A stretch of 64,000 nucleotides of DNA, taken from positions 1,596,501 through 1,660,500 of the forward strand of contig NZ_CP131914.1 in NCBI RefSeq assembly GCF_040529045.1. The letters run 5' to 3'. Both the position numbers and the translations under genes were made by a program. Below are positions 27,284 through 36,933 of this stretch, one piece after another. The stretch is from Xanthomonas indica (GTDB taxonomy: Bacteria; Pseudomonadota; Gammaproteobacteria; Xanthomonadales; Xanthomonadaceae). Position 1 is the stretch's first letter. Each line of letters starts with the position of its first letter. The notes under the pieces were generated by a model. That model did not search any database. It worked only from the letters and a program-made list of their open reading frames with translations, and was not told the DNA's origin.

Positions 27284-28201
27284 TCACTCCTGCTCGGGCG
27301 CAGATGCGGCCGGCGCCTGGCCACGGTTTGATGCGCCGCGCCGCCGCGGCGTGCCGCTGCGCGCCGCTGGCGGCGGTCCCTGCACCGGGCGGCCGGGGAC
27401 CTGCACGACCTGCAGGTCCTCGCTGTCCAGGCGCAGCGCGGTGAGCTTGCCGCCCCAGACCGCGCCGGTGTCGATCGCGTGCACGCCCTGGGTGATGGTC
27501 AGGCCCAGCGTCGACCAGTGCCCGCAGACGATCTTCAGGTCGCGCTCGACCCGTCCCGGCACCTCGAACCAGGGGTACAGGCCCTGCGCCTGAGTGCCGG
27601 GTGTGCCCTTTTCCTCGATCGCGATGCGCCCGCGCGGGGTGCAGTAGCGGGCGCGGGTGAACAGGTTGATGATCGCGCGCGAGCGGTCGTAGCCGGTGAG
27701 GCCCGGCGACCATGCCGGGCGGTCGCCGTACATGTTGCGGAACAGCTTGCGGTAGCCATTGCCGTGCAACTGCTGCTCGACCTCGCGCGCATGCTTCTCG
27801 GCCAGCGCGGTGGTCCACTTCGGCGCCAGGCCGGCGTGGATCATCATCCAGCCGAGCTCGCGGTCGGCGTGCAGCAGCTTCTGCATGCGCAACCAGGTCA
27901 GCAGTTCGTCGCGGTCCTCGGCCAGCACGATGCGCTGCAGGTCCGGATTGACCTTGCGCTGTTCGTCCGGGCTGCGCTCGCCGATCGCCAGCAGCGACAG
28001 GTCGTGGTTGCCCAGCACCACCACGCTGTGTTCGCGCAGCGAGTGCACCAGGCGCAGGGTTTCCAGCGACTGCCCGCCGCGGTTGACCAGGTCGCCGCAG
28101 AACCACAGCCGGTCCACTGCCGGATCGAAGCGGATCTTCTCCAGCAACTGCTGGGTGATGTCGTAGCAACCCTGCAGGTCGCCGATCGCCCAGACCGCCA
28201 T
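27284..28201 (-). CDS. apaH: Diadenosine tetraphosphatase (symmetrical)
   Basis: 305 residues. Metallophosphatase motifs GDLQGC (about 7-12), GDLVNRG (about 36-42), GNHD (about 65-68), and His in MIHAGLAP and VCGHWST are all present. It splits Ap4A to two ADP in the cytosol. The last 40 residues are Pro/Arg/Ala-rich and go beyond the typical 270-280 residue enzyme, so they are probably a lineage-specific tail. The start ATG overlaps the apaG stop by one base. Confidence 0.95.
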   Translation of the reverse strand: MAVWAIGDLQGCYDITQQLLEKIRFDPAVDRLWFCGDLVNRGGQSLETLRLVHSLREHSVVVLGNHDLSLLAIGERSPDEQRKVNPDLQRIVLAEDRDELLTWLRMQKLLHADRELGWMMIHAGLAPKWTTALAEKHAREVEQQLHGNGYRKLFRNMYGDRPAWSPGLTGYDRSRAIINLFTRARYCTPRGRIAIEEKGTPGTQAQGLYPWFEVPGRVERDLKIVCGHWSTLGLTITQGVHAIDTGAVWGGKLTALRLDSEDLQVVQVPGRPVQGPPPAARSGTPRRRGASNRGQAPAASAPEQE

Positions 28202-28584
28202 CAGTGCAGGGTCCGCGGCACGGACAGCACGAACGGCGCGATCGCGGCGATGAAGTGGGTGCCGTCGTCGGCCTCCATGTCGTAGTGGCCGCGCATCGTG
28301 CCGTGCTCGGTCTCGAGCACCAGCCCGGAGGTGTAGCGGAAATCCTCGCCCGGGCGCAGCCGCGGCTGTTCGCCGACCACGCCGTCGCCGTCCACGCGCT
28401 CAATGCGGCCGTTGCCGTCGGTGATCTCCCAATGCCGGGCGATCAGGCGCGCGGCGACGCGGCCGCGGTTGTGGATGCGGATCGTGTAGGCGAACGTGTA
28501 GCGTCCGTCCTCCGGCGCCGATTGGTCGTCGAGGAATCGGGGCGACACTTCGACCTCGATCCGATAGGGGGCGTCATCGTTCAT
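28201..28584 (-). CDS. apaG: ApaG protein
   Basis: 127 residues from ATG 28584 ([13 protein letters not shown]), close to E. coli ApaG (125). Fibronectin III-like beta-sandwich pattern: [37 protein letters not shown] (the glycine-rich loop), FRYTSG and MRGHYDME. It may bind pyrophosphate-containing ligands; its physiological role is unclear. It is directly coupled to apaH. A GTG two codons upstream is the only other start. Confidence 0.95.
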   Translation of the reverse strand: MNDDAPYRIEVEVSPRFLDDQSAPEDGRYTFAYTIRIHNRGRVAARLIARHWEITDGNGRIERVDGDGVVGEQPRLRPGEDFRYTSGLVLETEHGTMRGHYDMEADDGTHFIAAIAPFVLSVPRTLH

Positions 28585-28912
28585 CCCCACAGTTTAGAGC
28601 GTGTTTTGCCGTTTGAGGCGAGATGCGTCAACGGTTGTCACTGCCAGGCGGCTGGCGCGCGGCAGCGGTCCTGGCTGCCGCCTGCGCGAGCCGCCGTGCG
28701 GGCCTGTTGTTGCCGTGGGCAGTGTGCAGAAGGGCCGTTGGAGTGACGGTGCGTGTTGTGCGGCTTGCCATGCTGGGGCGGCGAGGCGGTGCCGTCCTCG
28801 CCATGTCTACGGCGCGGGTCGGCGACGCCTGCGCCAGCCTGCAAGGAGCCCAGTAACGCGCGCGCAGAGGTTCGCACCACGCATGCATGCGCGCGCCGCG
28901 CGGGACGTCCGC
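28585..28912. other. Gene-free intergenic stretch
   Basis: About 330 bp between apaG and rsmA. Short open frames on both strands overlap one another and have no ribosome-binding site, recognisable family or consistent codon pattern. I see no RNA gene. It may hold the apaG-apaH promoter. Confidence 0.6.
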
Positions 28913-29707
28913 TCAGGCTTGCGCGCTATTTGCCAGGCGGACGAAGTCGGCGACCTCGAGTTGCTCGGCGCGCGCGTCCGGGCGCACGCCCGCGGCCTCG
29001 AACTGCGCGGCATCGCAGACCCCGTTCAAGGCGTTGCGCAGGGTCTTGCGGCGCTGCCCGAATGCGGCGCGGACCACATCGGCGAAGCGCTTGGGATCGG
29101 CGATGCCCACCGTCTGCGGCGGCCGCGGCACCAGCCGCACCACGGCCGAATCCACCTTCGGCGGCGGCCGGAACGCGCCCGGCGGCACCACGAACAGCGA
29201 GGTCACCTCGCAGTAGGCCTGCAGCATCACGCTGAGCCGGCCGTAGACCTTGCTGCCAGGGTCGGCGGCCATGCGGTCGACCACTTCCTTCTGCAGCATG
29301 AAGTGCATGTCGGCGATCGCCGCGGCGTGGTCCAGCGCATGGAACAGGATCGGCGAGGAAATGTTGTAGGGCAGGTTGCCGACCAGGCGGATGGGCGCGC
29401 CCTCGGCCAGGGCGGCGAAATCCACCGACAGCACGTCGCGGTTGAGGATGGTCAGTTCGCCGACGCCGGCGGCCGCCGCGGTCAGCGGCGCGATCAGGTC
29501 GCGGTCGAATTCGATCACGGTCAGCTGGCCGTGCCGGCGCAGCAGCGGGAAGGTGATCGCGCCCTGGCCGGGGCCGATCTCGACCAGCCGGTCGCCCGGC
29601 TTGGGGTCGACTGCGCGCACGATGCTGTCGATGTAGTGGCGGTCGCTGAGGAAGTGCTGGCCAAGGGATTTCTTGGCCGGGGCGCCGAAGCCGGGAGAGG
29701 AAGTCAT
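28913..29707 (-). CDS. rsmA: 16S rRNA dimethyladenosine transferase KsgA/RsmA
   Basis: 264 residues from ATG 29707; an in-frame ATG three codons upstream is an alternative. The start KKSLGQHFL, SAM-binding EIGPGQGAIT and catalytic NLPYNISSP are all conserved. It dimethylates two adjacent adenines (A1518/A1519) near the 3' end of 16S rRNA. It is third in the leftward lptD-surA-pdxA-rsmA-apaG-apaH series, 124 bp after pdxA. Confidence 0.96.
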   Translation of the reverse strand: MTSSPGFGAPAKKSLGQHFLSDRHYIDSIVRAVDPKPGDRLVEIGPGQGAITFPLLRRHGQLTVIEFDRDLIAPLTAAAAGVGELTILNRDVLSVDFAALAEGAPIRLVGNLPYNISSPILFHALDHAAAIADMHFMLQKEVVDRMAADPGSKVYGRLSVMLQAYCEVTSLFVVPPGAFRPPPKVDSAVVRLVPRPPQTVGIADPKRFADVVRAAFGQRRKTLRNALNGVCDAAQFEAAGVRPDARAEQLEVADFVRLANSAQA

Positions 29708-29831
29708 GCGGGGCATTTTATCGGCATGCACGGGGTGGCGCGCGCATGCGGCGACGTAGCAGCGGCGTTGGCCGCGACCGGCATCATCGGGAACGTCGGG
29801 GTGCGGCAGATCGGCGAACGCCGTTCGGGCC

Positions 29832-30809
29832 CTAGGACTGCGCGCGGCGTGCGGCCAGTTGCGCACACAGCGCGGTGGCGGCAAACAGGCTGGACGGGTC
29901 GGCCACGCCGCGGCCGGCCAGCTCCAGCGCGGTGCCGTGGTCGACCGCGATGCGCGGGTAGGGCAGGCCCAGGGTCAGGTTCACCGCCTGCTCGAATCCG
30001 CTGTACTTGAGCACCGGCAGGCCCTGGTCGTGGTACATCGCCAGCACCGCGTCCACGGTCGCCAGCTTCTGCGGCAGGAACGCGGTATCGGCCGGCAGCG
30101 GGCCGAGCAGGCGCATGCCCTCCGCGCGCAAGGCGTCCAGCACCGGTTGCATCACCTGGATCTCCTCGAGGCCCAGGTGCCCATCCTCGCCGGCATGCGG
30201 ATTCAGCCCCAGCACCGCGATGGTCGGGGTGGCGATGCCGAACTCACGGCGCAAGGCGGCCTCGGTGATGCGCAGGCTGCGTTCCAGCACGGCCGACGTG
30301 AGCGCATCGGCGACCGCGCGCAGCGGCAGATGGGTCGTGACCAGGGCCACGCGCACGATGGCGTTGGCCAGCATCATCACCACTTCGCGGCCGGCGTGCT
30401 GGGCCAGCAACTCGGTGGTGCCGGTGTAGGCGATGCCGCCGGCGTTGATCGCGGCCTTGTGCACCGGGCCGGTGACCATGCCGGCCAGTTCGCCGCTCAG
30501 GCAGGCATCGGCGGCCTGGGTCAGCGCAGCGATCACTGCCGCGGCATTGGCCGGCTCGGTCGCGCCGAAGCGGCTGGGCACGGCATTGGCGACCGTGCGC
30601 AGGCGCAGGTCGCCAGGGGCGAGGGCGGGGCTGGATTCGGGCAGCAACTGCAGCGGCAGCGCCAGCGCCGCGGCGGCGGCGCGCAAGGTGTCGGGATCGC
30701 CGAAGGCCAGGAGCTGGCAATCGTGACGCGGCTGTTGCGCCAGCCGCACGCACAGTTCCGGGCCGATCCCGCCCGGCTCGCCCGGCACCAGCGCGAGCGA
30801 GGGACGCAT
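29832..30809 (-). CDS. pdxA: 4-hydroxythreonine-4-phosphate dehydrogenase
   Basis: 325 residues. Family blocks: VPGEPGGIGPEL at the N-terminus, metal and substrate His in TGPVHKAAI, TTHLPLRAV, NPHAGEDG and MYHDQGLP, and the closing DHGTALELAGRG. It is the NAD-dependent step in the DXP-dependent pyridoxal 5'-phosphate pathway. The start is 3 bp after surA. It is a standard member of this conserved block. Confidence 0.96.
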   Translation of the reverse strand: MRPSLALVPGEPGGIGPELCVRLAQQPRHDCQLLAFGDPDTLRAAAAALALPLQLLPESSPALAPGDLRLRTVANAVPSRFGATEPANAAAVIAALTQAADACLSGELAGMVTGPVHKAAINAGGIAYTGTTELLAQHAGREVVMMLANAIVRVALVTTHLPLRAVADALTSAVLERSLRITEAALRREFGIATPTIAVLGLNPHAGEDGHLGLEEIQVMQPVLDALRAEGMRLLGPLPADTAFLPQKLATVDAVLAMYHDQGLPVLKYSGFEQAVNLTLGLPYPRIAVDHGTALELAGRGVADPSSLFAATALCAQLAARRAQS

Positions 30810-30812
30810 GGA

Positions 30813-32174
30813 TCAGGGCTTGGCGGCGGGCGCCGGCGCCGGCGTGGCGGCCGGCGCAGTCGCGGCGTCGGTGTTGCCCACGCGCATGTCGACGTAGGCT
30901 TCGCCGCGCATTTCCTGCAGGAAGCGGTTGTATTCCTCTTCCAGCTTGCGGCGGCCGATGGTTTCGCGGACCTGGGCGCGCTGGGTGTCGCTGGTCACGT
31001 CGGTCTGGCGCTCGCCGACGCGCTGCACGATGTGCCAGCCGGCCTCGGTACGGAACGGCTGCGAGATCTGGCCGTCCTGCAGGCTCGCCACGTGCTGGCC
31101 GAAGTCCGGGCCGAACGCGTCGGCCGGGAACCAGCCCAGGTCGCCACCCTGGCTGCGGCTGTTGGTGTCTTCGGAGGCTTCCTTGGCCACGGCCTGGAAG
31201 TCGGCGCCGCCGGCGATGCGCGCACGCAGGGTCTCGATCTTGGCCTTGGCGGCCGCATCGGGCTGCGCGTCGTTGACCCGGATCAGGATGTGCCGGGCGT
31301 GGTACTCGGTGACCGTCTTCTTTTCCGGATTGGCCGAGGCATCGCGCACCTCGACCAGCTTCAGCAACTGGAAGCCGCTGGGGCCGCGCAGCGGGCCGAC
31401 CACCTGGCCTGGCTTCATGTCGCGGATCAGCTGCGCGAACGCATTGGGGATTTCGTCGAGGCTGCGCCAGCCCAGGTCGCCGCCTTCCAGCGCGTTGGGG
31501 CTGTCGGAGTAGCGCACCGCGGCGGCGTTGAAGTCGATCTCGCCCTTGTCGATCAGGTTCTTGACCCCGTCGATCTTGCCCTGGGCGGTCTTGATCTGCT
31601 CGGCGGTCGCACCTTCCGGCAGGCCGACCAGGATGTGCGCCAGGTGGTACTGGGCGCCGGTGGTGGCCTGCTGCGCCAGCGCCGCGTCCACTTCGGCCTC
31701 GCTGACGTTGATGCGGCTCTGCGCGAAACTCTGGCGCAGGCGCTGCACGGTGATTTCGTCGCGCACCGAGTTGCGGAAGTCGGTGTAGGACATGCCGTCG
31801 GCGGCCAGCTTCTTGCGCAGGCCGTCCACATCGGTGCCGTTCTGCTGGGCGATGCTGGCGATGGCGCGGTTCAGCTCGTCGTCGCCGACGCGGATGCCGG
31901 TGCTGTTGGCGCGCGCGACCTGCAGCTTGACCAGGATCAGGCGCTCGAGCACCTGCCGCTGCAGCACGTTATCCGGCGGCAGCTGCGCCTCGCGGCCGGC
32001 ATACTGTGCCTTCACGTTGCGCACGGCACGATCCAGCTCGCTCTGCAGCACGACATCCTCGTCGACCACCGCGGCGATGCGGTCCAGCGGTTGGGTTTGT
32101 TGCGCGGCGGCCGGAGCGGACACGCCGGCGACCGCCATCAGGGCGGCGAGAAAAACAGAAAGGGTCTTGGTCAT
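30813..32174 (-). CDS. surA: Periplasmic chaperone / peptidyl-prolyl isomerase SurA
   Basis: 453 residues with a signal peptide (SVFLAALMAVAGVSAPAAA). An N-terminal chaperone domain (DRIAAVVDEDVVLQSELDRA to about residue 170) is followed by two parvulin domains (about 180-280 and 290-390), each with an HI-beta motif (YHLAHILVG and YHARHILIR), and a C-terminal helix. It escorts beta-barrel proteins, including LptD, through the periplasm. The ATG overlaps the lptD TGA by 4 bp. Length is close to the E. coli protein (428) with an Ala/Pro tail. Confidence 0.96.
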   Translation of the reverse strand: MTKTLSVFLAALMAVAGVSAPAAAQQTQPLDRIAAVVDEDVVLQSELDRAVRNVKAQYAGREAQLPPDNVLQRQVLERLILVKLQVARANSTGIRVGDDELNRAIASIAQQNGTDVDGLRKKLAADGMSYTDFRNSVRDEITVQRLRQSFAQSRINVSEAEVDAALAQQATTGAQYHLAHILVGLPEGATAEQIKTAQGKIDGVKNLIDKGEIDFNAAAVRYSDSPNALEGGDLGWRSLDEIPNAFAQLIRDMKPGQVVGPLRGPSGFQLLKLVEVRDASANPEKKTVTEYHARHILIRVNDAQPDAAAKAKIETLRARIAGGADFQAVAKEASEDTNSRSQGGDLGWFPADAFGPDFGQHVASLQDGQISQPFRTEAGWHIVQRVGERQTDVTSDTQRAQVRETIGRRKLEEEYNRFLQEMRGEAYVDMRVGNTDAATAPAATPAPAPAAKP

Positions 32175-34522
32175 GGAATCTGGTTCGGATCGTAAGCGTC
32201 CGGATCGGTCGTGGTGTTGCTGGGCGGGACCAAGTACAGGTCGTCGCGGTTGTAGCCGAGAATAGCACGGCGCAGAACGCGGTCCGTGTCCTGGCCCAGG
32301 GAGGACAGGCCCTTGAGCACGAACTCGATCTGGAACGCGGTATCCAGTGCGCCGGTGCGGTTGCGCACGTAGCGCCGCGCCAGCGCCCGTACCGCCAGGC
32401 AGCAGCTGTCCCACTGCACGCCGAGGATGCTCTCCAGCGGCTTCTTGTCCATCAGCGAGTAATAGTGCCGGCCGACCACGCTCCAGGTCGGGTTGATCGG
32501 GTACAGGAACGAGACGTCGGCCTGTTCCAGCAGATCGCGGCGATAGCGGTAGCCGATGTTGACGATGCCGTCGCCGGGCATCAGATAGCGCGCGCGGAAG
32601 CTGGCCAGGTCCTTGCGGTGGTACTTGGGATCCCACTGATAGGTGGCGCCCAGGGTCCAGCGGTCGTTGACCATATAGTTGGCATCGGCCACCCAGGCCG
32701 ACTTGCCCTGCTCGATGGTGGTGTCGCTGTCCGGCAGGCTGACCCGCGAATCGCTGAAATACAGGATCTGGCCGAGGCTGACGGAGAGCTTCTCCTTGCC
32801 GTCGTCCTGGCGCAGCAGGCGCGAACTCAGCGCCATGGTCAGCTGGTTGGCGTCGTTCTGGCGATCGGCGCCGGTGTAGCGCGAATCGCGGAACAACTGG
32901 CCCCAGCTGAAGGTGAACTCGCGCGTATCGAAGATCGGCAGGTCGTTCTGGTCGCGGTACGGCGTGTACAGGTAGAACAGCCGCGGTTCCAGGGTCTGCA
33001 GATAGTTGGTGTTACCCCATTTGGTATCGCGGTCGAAGTACAGGCCCGCATCGACCGTGGCGATCGGCAGGCTGCGCGAGGGCGTGGTGTCGCCGCCGAG
33101 CGTGGCCGCCAGGTCCTTGTCCAGCTGATACGCGGTGTAGCGCCAGGCCAGGGTCGGCTTGAGGAACCAGGCGGCGCCGGCCAGCGGCATCGAGATGTAG
33201 GGCTTGAGGTCCAGGCGGCTGCCGCCGGGGCGCGGGGTGACCACGCCGGTGCGCTCGTAGGTGCCGTCGGTGGTTTTCTGGTGAATGTCGTCGTGCACGA
33301 AGCGCACGGCTTCGCTGTACAGGCCGGCTTCGAAGTAGTTGCCGAACGACTGGTCCCAGTTGAAGAAGGCGCGCGGCTGGCGGTTGTACGGCAGCGCGTC
33401 CTCGGTCAGGGTGTAGTCGGTCAGTTGCCAGCGGTCGGCCATCAGGCCTGCGGTCCAGGTCTCGCCGGTGCCATAGACGCCGATCGTGCTCTGGATGTTG
33501 GACACCGCATTGCCGAGCAGGCGGTTGGAGAAATCCTCGGTGTAGCGCTCGTCGCTGACCCAGGCCAGCGAGGCGCGTGCCTGCCACTGCGAATTGATGT
33601 TGTGGTAGCCCTGGTAGCTGAAGCGGCCGCGATCCTTGTCGCGCAGCTTGTCGTCGGGCAGGTAGGCGGCCTGCAGCTCGCCCTTGCCGCCCTCGTAGAG
33701 ATAGCGGAATTCGCTGCCCAGCATCAGGCCGCGGCGGGCCATGAAGCGCGGATACAGGGTGGCATCGTAGTTGGGCGCCAGATTGAAGTAGTACGGCTGG
33801 GTGTAGTCGAAGCCGTTGCGGCTGGACATGCCGAGCGCCGGGAACAGGAAGCCGCTGGTACGACGATCGTCGATCGGGAACTTGAACCAGGGCGCATACA
33901 GCACCGGAAAGTTGTAAACCTTCAGGATCGCGTTGCGCGCGGTGCCGAAGCCCTCGTCGTTGTCGACGTCGATTTCCGGCGCGTGCAGTTCCCACACCCG
34001 CTGCGAGGGGTCGCAGGTGGTGTAGGTGGAGCGGTGCATCTGCCCCAGCGCGCCCTGCAGGTCGACCGAATCCGCCTTGCCGTTGCCGCGGCGGGCCAGC
34101 AGCTGGTAGCGGATGTTGGTGATCTTGTGGGTGTCGGTGTCCTGATTGCCTTCGGCGCGGTCGGCGATCATGCGGATCGACGAATCCTGGTAGCGCACAT
34201 GCCCTTCGGCGATGTAGTTGCCGGTCTCGGTGTCCACCCGCAGGCTGTCGGTGCCCATGAACTGGTCGCCGCGCTTGAGCGCGACGTTGCCGGTGTAGTT
34301 CGGGATGGTGGTGGTGCCCGACAGCTGGTCGCCTTCGATATTGGTCGGCTGCTGGTCGCGGTTCTGCGCGAGCTTGGGGTCCGGCTGCTGCGCGTCGTCG
34401 AACTTGGGCAGCACGTCCGGGGTCGGGCACAGGCCCCAGTTCGGCGGCTTTTCAGCCGCCACGGCCGGCAGGCAGAGGGCGATACTGAACGGAAGAGGGA
34501 GCAGGCGAAGGGTTCGGCGCAC
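32171..34522 (-). CDS. lptD: LPS-assembly protein LptD
   Basis: 783 residues from GTG 34522 (read as MRRTLRLLPLPFSIALC), which gives a normal signal peptide and matches other Xanthomonas LptD starts as I recall them; ATG 34582 would add 20 residues. The N-terminal beta-jellyroll with GDQLSGTTTIPNYTGNV is followed by a 26-strand barrel. The four disulfide cysteines are in place: one in WGLCPTPD, one in TTCDPSQ, and the adjacent pair in DSCCLAV near residue 710. It inserts LPS in the outer leaflet. It begins the surA-pdxA-rsmA-apaG-apaH series. Confidence 0.96.
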   Translation of the reverse strand: MRRTLRLLPLPFSIALCLPAVAAEKPPNWGLCPTPDVLPKFDDAQQPDPKLAQNRDQQPTNIEGDQLSGTTTIPNYTGNVALKRGDQFMGTDSLRVDTETGNYIAEGHVRYQDSSIRMIADRAEGNQDTDTHKITNIRYQLLARRGNGKADSVDLQGALGQMHRSTYTTCDPSQRVWELHAPEIDVDNDEGFGTARNAILKVYNFPVLYAPWFKFPIDDRRTSGFLFPALGMSSRNGFDYTQPYYFNLAPNYDATLYPRFMARRGLMLGSEFRYLYEGGKGELQAAYLPDDKLRDKDRGRFSYQGYHNINSQWQARASLAWVSDERYTEDFSNRLLGNAVSNIQSTIGVYGTGETWTAGLMADRWQLTDYTLTEDALPYNRQPRAFFNWDQSFGNYFEAGLYSEAVRFVHDDIHQKTTDGTYERTGVVTPRPGGSRLDLKPYISMPLAGAAWFLKPTLAWRYTAYQLDKDLAATLGGDTTPSRSLPIATVDAGLYFDRDTKWGNTNYLQTLEPRLFYLYTPYRDQNDLPIFDTREFTFSWGQLFRDSRYTGADRQNDANQLTMALSSRLLRQDDGKEKLSVSLGQILYFSDSRVSLPDSDTTIEQGKSAWVADANYMVNDRWTLGATYQWDPKYHRKDLASFRARYLMPGDGIVNIGYRYRRDLLEQADVSFLYPINPTWSVVGRHYYSLMDKKPLESILGVQWDSCCLAVRALARRYVRNRTGALDTAFQIEFVLKGLSSLGQDTDRVLRRAILGYNRDDLYLVPPSNTTTDPDAYDPNQIP

Positions 34523-34717
34523 GCGCGTCAGGTATCGGGCTAAAACGGTCGCTAGCTTGCCCCATCCCGTGCATAGGGGCAATGAAGGCGTCCCGGCGCC
34601 GGGGGGCGGGGTTCATCGGTGCCCAGGGTGGCGCCGTCCAGTTCCGGGCACGTCCGTCGGGCCTGGCCGGCGCCGCGCACTCACCGTGTGGCACTCCTTT
34701 GCCTGGATGACCTGCGC

Positions 34718-35623
34718 TCAGCGCAGCGCGTCGACGTGGGCGACGCTGCCCTCGCGCAGCGCCTGCAGGTCGTAGCCGCCTTCCAGCAGGGACACCACCC
34801 GGCCGCGCGCGTGCCGCTGCGCCACCGCGCGCAGTTCGGCGGTGATCCAGCCGAAGTCCTCGGTCTCCAGCATCAGGTCGGCCAGCGGGTCGCGCATGTG
34901 AGCGTCGAAGCCGGCCGAAATCAGCAGCAACTGCGGCTTGAAGGCGTCCAGCAGCGGCAGCATCTGGTCGGCCCAGGTGTTGCGGAAGCGGAAGCCGCCG
35001 CTGCCCGGCGGCAGCAGCGCGTTGTGCAGGTTGCCGACGCCGCGGTCGTGGACCCCGCCGGTGTGCGGGAACAGCCCGGACTGGTGGGTGCTGAGGTACT
35101 GCACCTTCGGCTCGCGCTCGAAGATCGCCTGCGTGCCGTTGCCGTGATGCACGTCGAAATCGACGATGGCGATCCGCTCCAGGCCATGCGCATCGCGGGC
35201 GTGGGCGGCGGCGACCGCGACGTTGTTGAACAGGCAGAAGCCCATCGCGGTGTCGGCTGTGGCGTGATGGCCGGGCGGGCGCACCGCACAGAACGCGGTG
35301 TCGCTGGCGCCGTGCATCACCGCGTCCACTGCGGCGACGCCGGCGCCGGCGGCGCGCAGCGCGGCGGCGCGCGAGCCGGGCGAGAGAACCGTGTCCACGT
35401 CGAGCATCTGCGGGCCGTCGAGGTCGGCCAGGACGCGGTCGATCAGGTCGCGCTCATGCACCCGGGCCAGGTCGCCGAGCTTGGCCAGCGGTGCCTCGCG
35501 CCATTCCAGCGCCGGAAAGGCGTCGCGCAGCGCGCTGGTCACCGCGTCCAGGCGCTCCGGCCGTTCCGGGTGTTCCGGCCCGGGCGCGTGCCCCAGGCAG
35601 GCAGGGTGGGTGTAGATCAGCAT
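34718..35623 (-). CDS. Histone deacetylase-like amidohydrolase (acetylpolyamine amidohydrolase type)
   Basis: 301 residues from ATG 35623. Zinc hydrolase motifs: catalytic HH in RPPGHHAT (about 130-135), metal ligands in DFDVHHGNGT (about 168-177) and SAGFDAH (about 246-252), and closing LEGGYD. It deacetylates small acetylated amines or acetyl-lysine; the real substrate is unknown. It lies 23 bp after the adenosyltransferase gene on the same strand. The 195-bp region between its end and lptD has no gene. Confidence 0.92.
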   Translation of the reverse strand: MLIYTHPACLGHAPGPEHPERPERLDAVTSALRDAFPALEWREAPLAKLGDLARVHERDLIDRVLADLDGPQMLDVDTVLSPGSRAAALRAAGAGVAAVDAVMHGASDTAFCAVRPPGHHATADTAMGFCLFNNVAVAAAHARDAHGLERIAIVDFDVHHGNGTQAIFEREPKVQYLSTHQSGLFPHTGGVHDRGVGNLHNALLPPGSGGFRFRNTWADQMLPLLDAFKPQLLLISAGFDAHMRDPLADLMLETEDFGWITAELRAVAQRHARGRVVSLLEGGYDLQALREGSVAHVDALR

Positions 35624-35646
35624 GCGCGCCGCGGCCCGGGCGTCGC

Positions 35647-36201
35647 TCAGGCCTGGCGCCGGTCGTGGCGCCACAGCACTTCGCCGTGGCCGTCGGCCCG
35701 TGCCAGCACCCGCGCCAGCACGAACAGCAGGTCGGAGAGCCGGTTGAGGTAGCGCACCGCTTCCGGGCGCACGGCGTCCTGGCGCGACAACGCCACCGTC
35801 TCGCGCTCGGCGCGGCGCACGATGGTGCGGGCCAGGTGGCAGCGCGCCGCGGCCTCGCCGCCGGCGGGCAGGATGAAGTCCTGCAGCGCCGGCAGGGTGT
35901 CGTTGTAGCGGTCCAGGTGCCGTTCCAGCGCGTCGATGTCGGCGGCCTGGATCGCGGCGTGGCCGGGGATGCACAGCTCGCCGCCAAGATCGAACAACTG
36001 GTGCTGGATCGCGGTCAGCAGCTGCCGCACGTCCTCGGCCAGCGGACAGGCCAGGACCACGCCGATCGCCGAGTTGGCTTCGTCCACGGTGCCGTAGGCG
36101 GCGACCCGCGCCGAGTCCTTGCCGACCCGGTTGCCGTCGCCCAGGCCGGTGCTGCCGTCGTCGCCGGTGCGGGTGTAGATCTTGGAGAGGCGGTTGCCCA
36201 T
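35647..36201 (-). CDS. PduO-type cob(I)alamin adenosyltransferase
   Basis: 184 residues. The N-terminal ATP-binding motif KIYTRTGDDGSTGLGDG, VDEANSAIG, and the RTIVRRAERE and NRLSDLLFVLAR segments identify the family. It forms adenosylcobalamin from cobalamin and ATP. It is followed by the HDAC-like gene and preceded by a DUF6580 membrane protein whose stop is 5 bp upstream of its start, suggesting a B12-salvage context. Confidence 0.93.
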   Translation of the reverse strand: MGNRLSKIYTRTGDDGSTGLGDGNRVGKDSARVAAYGTVDEANSAIGVVLACPLAEDVRQLLTAIQHQLFDLGGELCIPGHAAIQAADIDALERHLDRYNDTLPALQDFILPAGGEAAARCHLARTIVRRAERETVALSRQDAVRPEAVRYLNRLSDLLFVLARVLARADGHGEVLWRHDRRQA

Positions 36202-36206
36202 CCCGG

Positions 36207-36791
36207 TCAGTGACCGACCGGCTGGCCGCGCTGGCCCAGTCGCGCCAGTTGCTCGACGCCGACCTGGATCGCCGCGGCCAGCGCCACGTACAGGCTGGCG
36301 CTGCCCAGGTACGGCAACAGCCAGTCGCTGTAGTTCTGCCACCAGCCGGCCAGGGTCGGGTTCGGCACGCTGCGGCTGACCCAGTAGAAGCTGCCCTGCG
36401 CCAGCAGGTGGCACAGCGCCACCGACACCAGCAGGCTGGCGGCGGCCAGGCCCAGGGCGCGCCAGTCGGCGCCGCGGTAGCGCCGCGCCAGCCAGGCGCC
36501 GCCGGCCCACAGCACGAAGTAGGCCGGGATCAGGCACCAGTAGGCCGGCGACACGCAGTAGTGCTGCCAGAAATCCAGGCCCTGGCCGCGGATGACCAGG
36601 TAGTCGACCAGCACCGCCAGCGCCATCAGCAGCGGGAATGCCCAGCGGGTCCAACTGCGTAGGTAGAAGCCGCCGACGAAGAACACCGCCCACGACGCGT
36701 CCGGGATCGCCCCGAAGTGGTTGATGCGGGTCGCGGCCAGCAGCGCGGCCAACAGCAGCAGGGCGGGGAGACGGTGGGCGGAAGGCGTCAT
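36207..36791 (-). CDS. DUF6580 integral membrane protein, ECF S-component-like
   Basis: 194 residues with about six hydrophobic helices. The helix-1 and loop segment RINHFGAIPDASWAVFFVGGFYL and WWQNYSDWLLPYLGSASLY are typical of DUF6580, a family of small membrane proteins with S-component-like features that are often next to cobalamin genes. ATG 36791 is used; a start four codons upstream adds little. It is adjacent to PduO (5 bp) on the same strand, so a role in cobalamin or cobinamide uptake is a reasonable but unproven inference. Confidence 0.75.
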   Translation of the reverse strand: MTPSAHRLPALLLLAALLAATRINHFGAIPDASWAVFFVGGFYLRSWTRWAFPLLMALAVLVDYLVIRGQGLDFWQHYCVSPAYWCLIPAYFVLWAGGAWLARRYRGADWRALGLAAASLLVSVALCHLLAQGSFYWVSRSVPNPTLAGWWQNYSDWLLPYLGSASLYVALAAAIQVGVEQLARLGQRGQPVGH

Positions 36792-36933
36792 GGCGGCGGG
36801 CACCGGTGCACGTAAGACCCAGGATTCTACTGGAAGCGCGGCGCGCGCGAGTGCCGTGCGCCGGGCCCGGGCGGGGGCGCACGCTGGGCGGCGCGCTCAC
36901 CGGGCAGACGGGTGCGGGTCGTATCATGGCCGG

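Noticed and set aside
28623-28856. Several short frames in the apaG-rsmA gap
   Set aside because: No ribosome-binding site, no recognisable family, and frames on both strands overlap.
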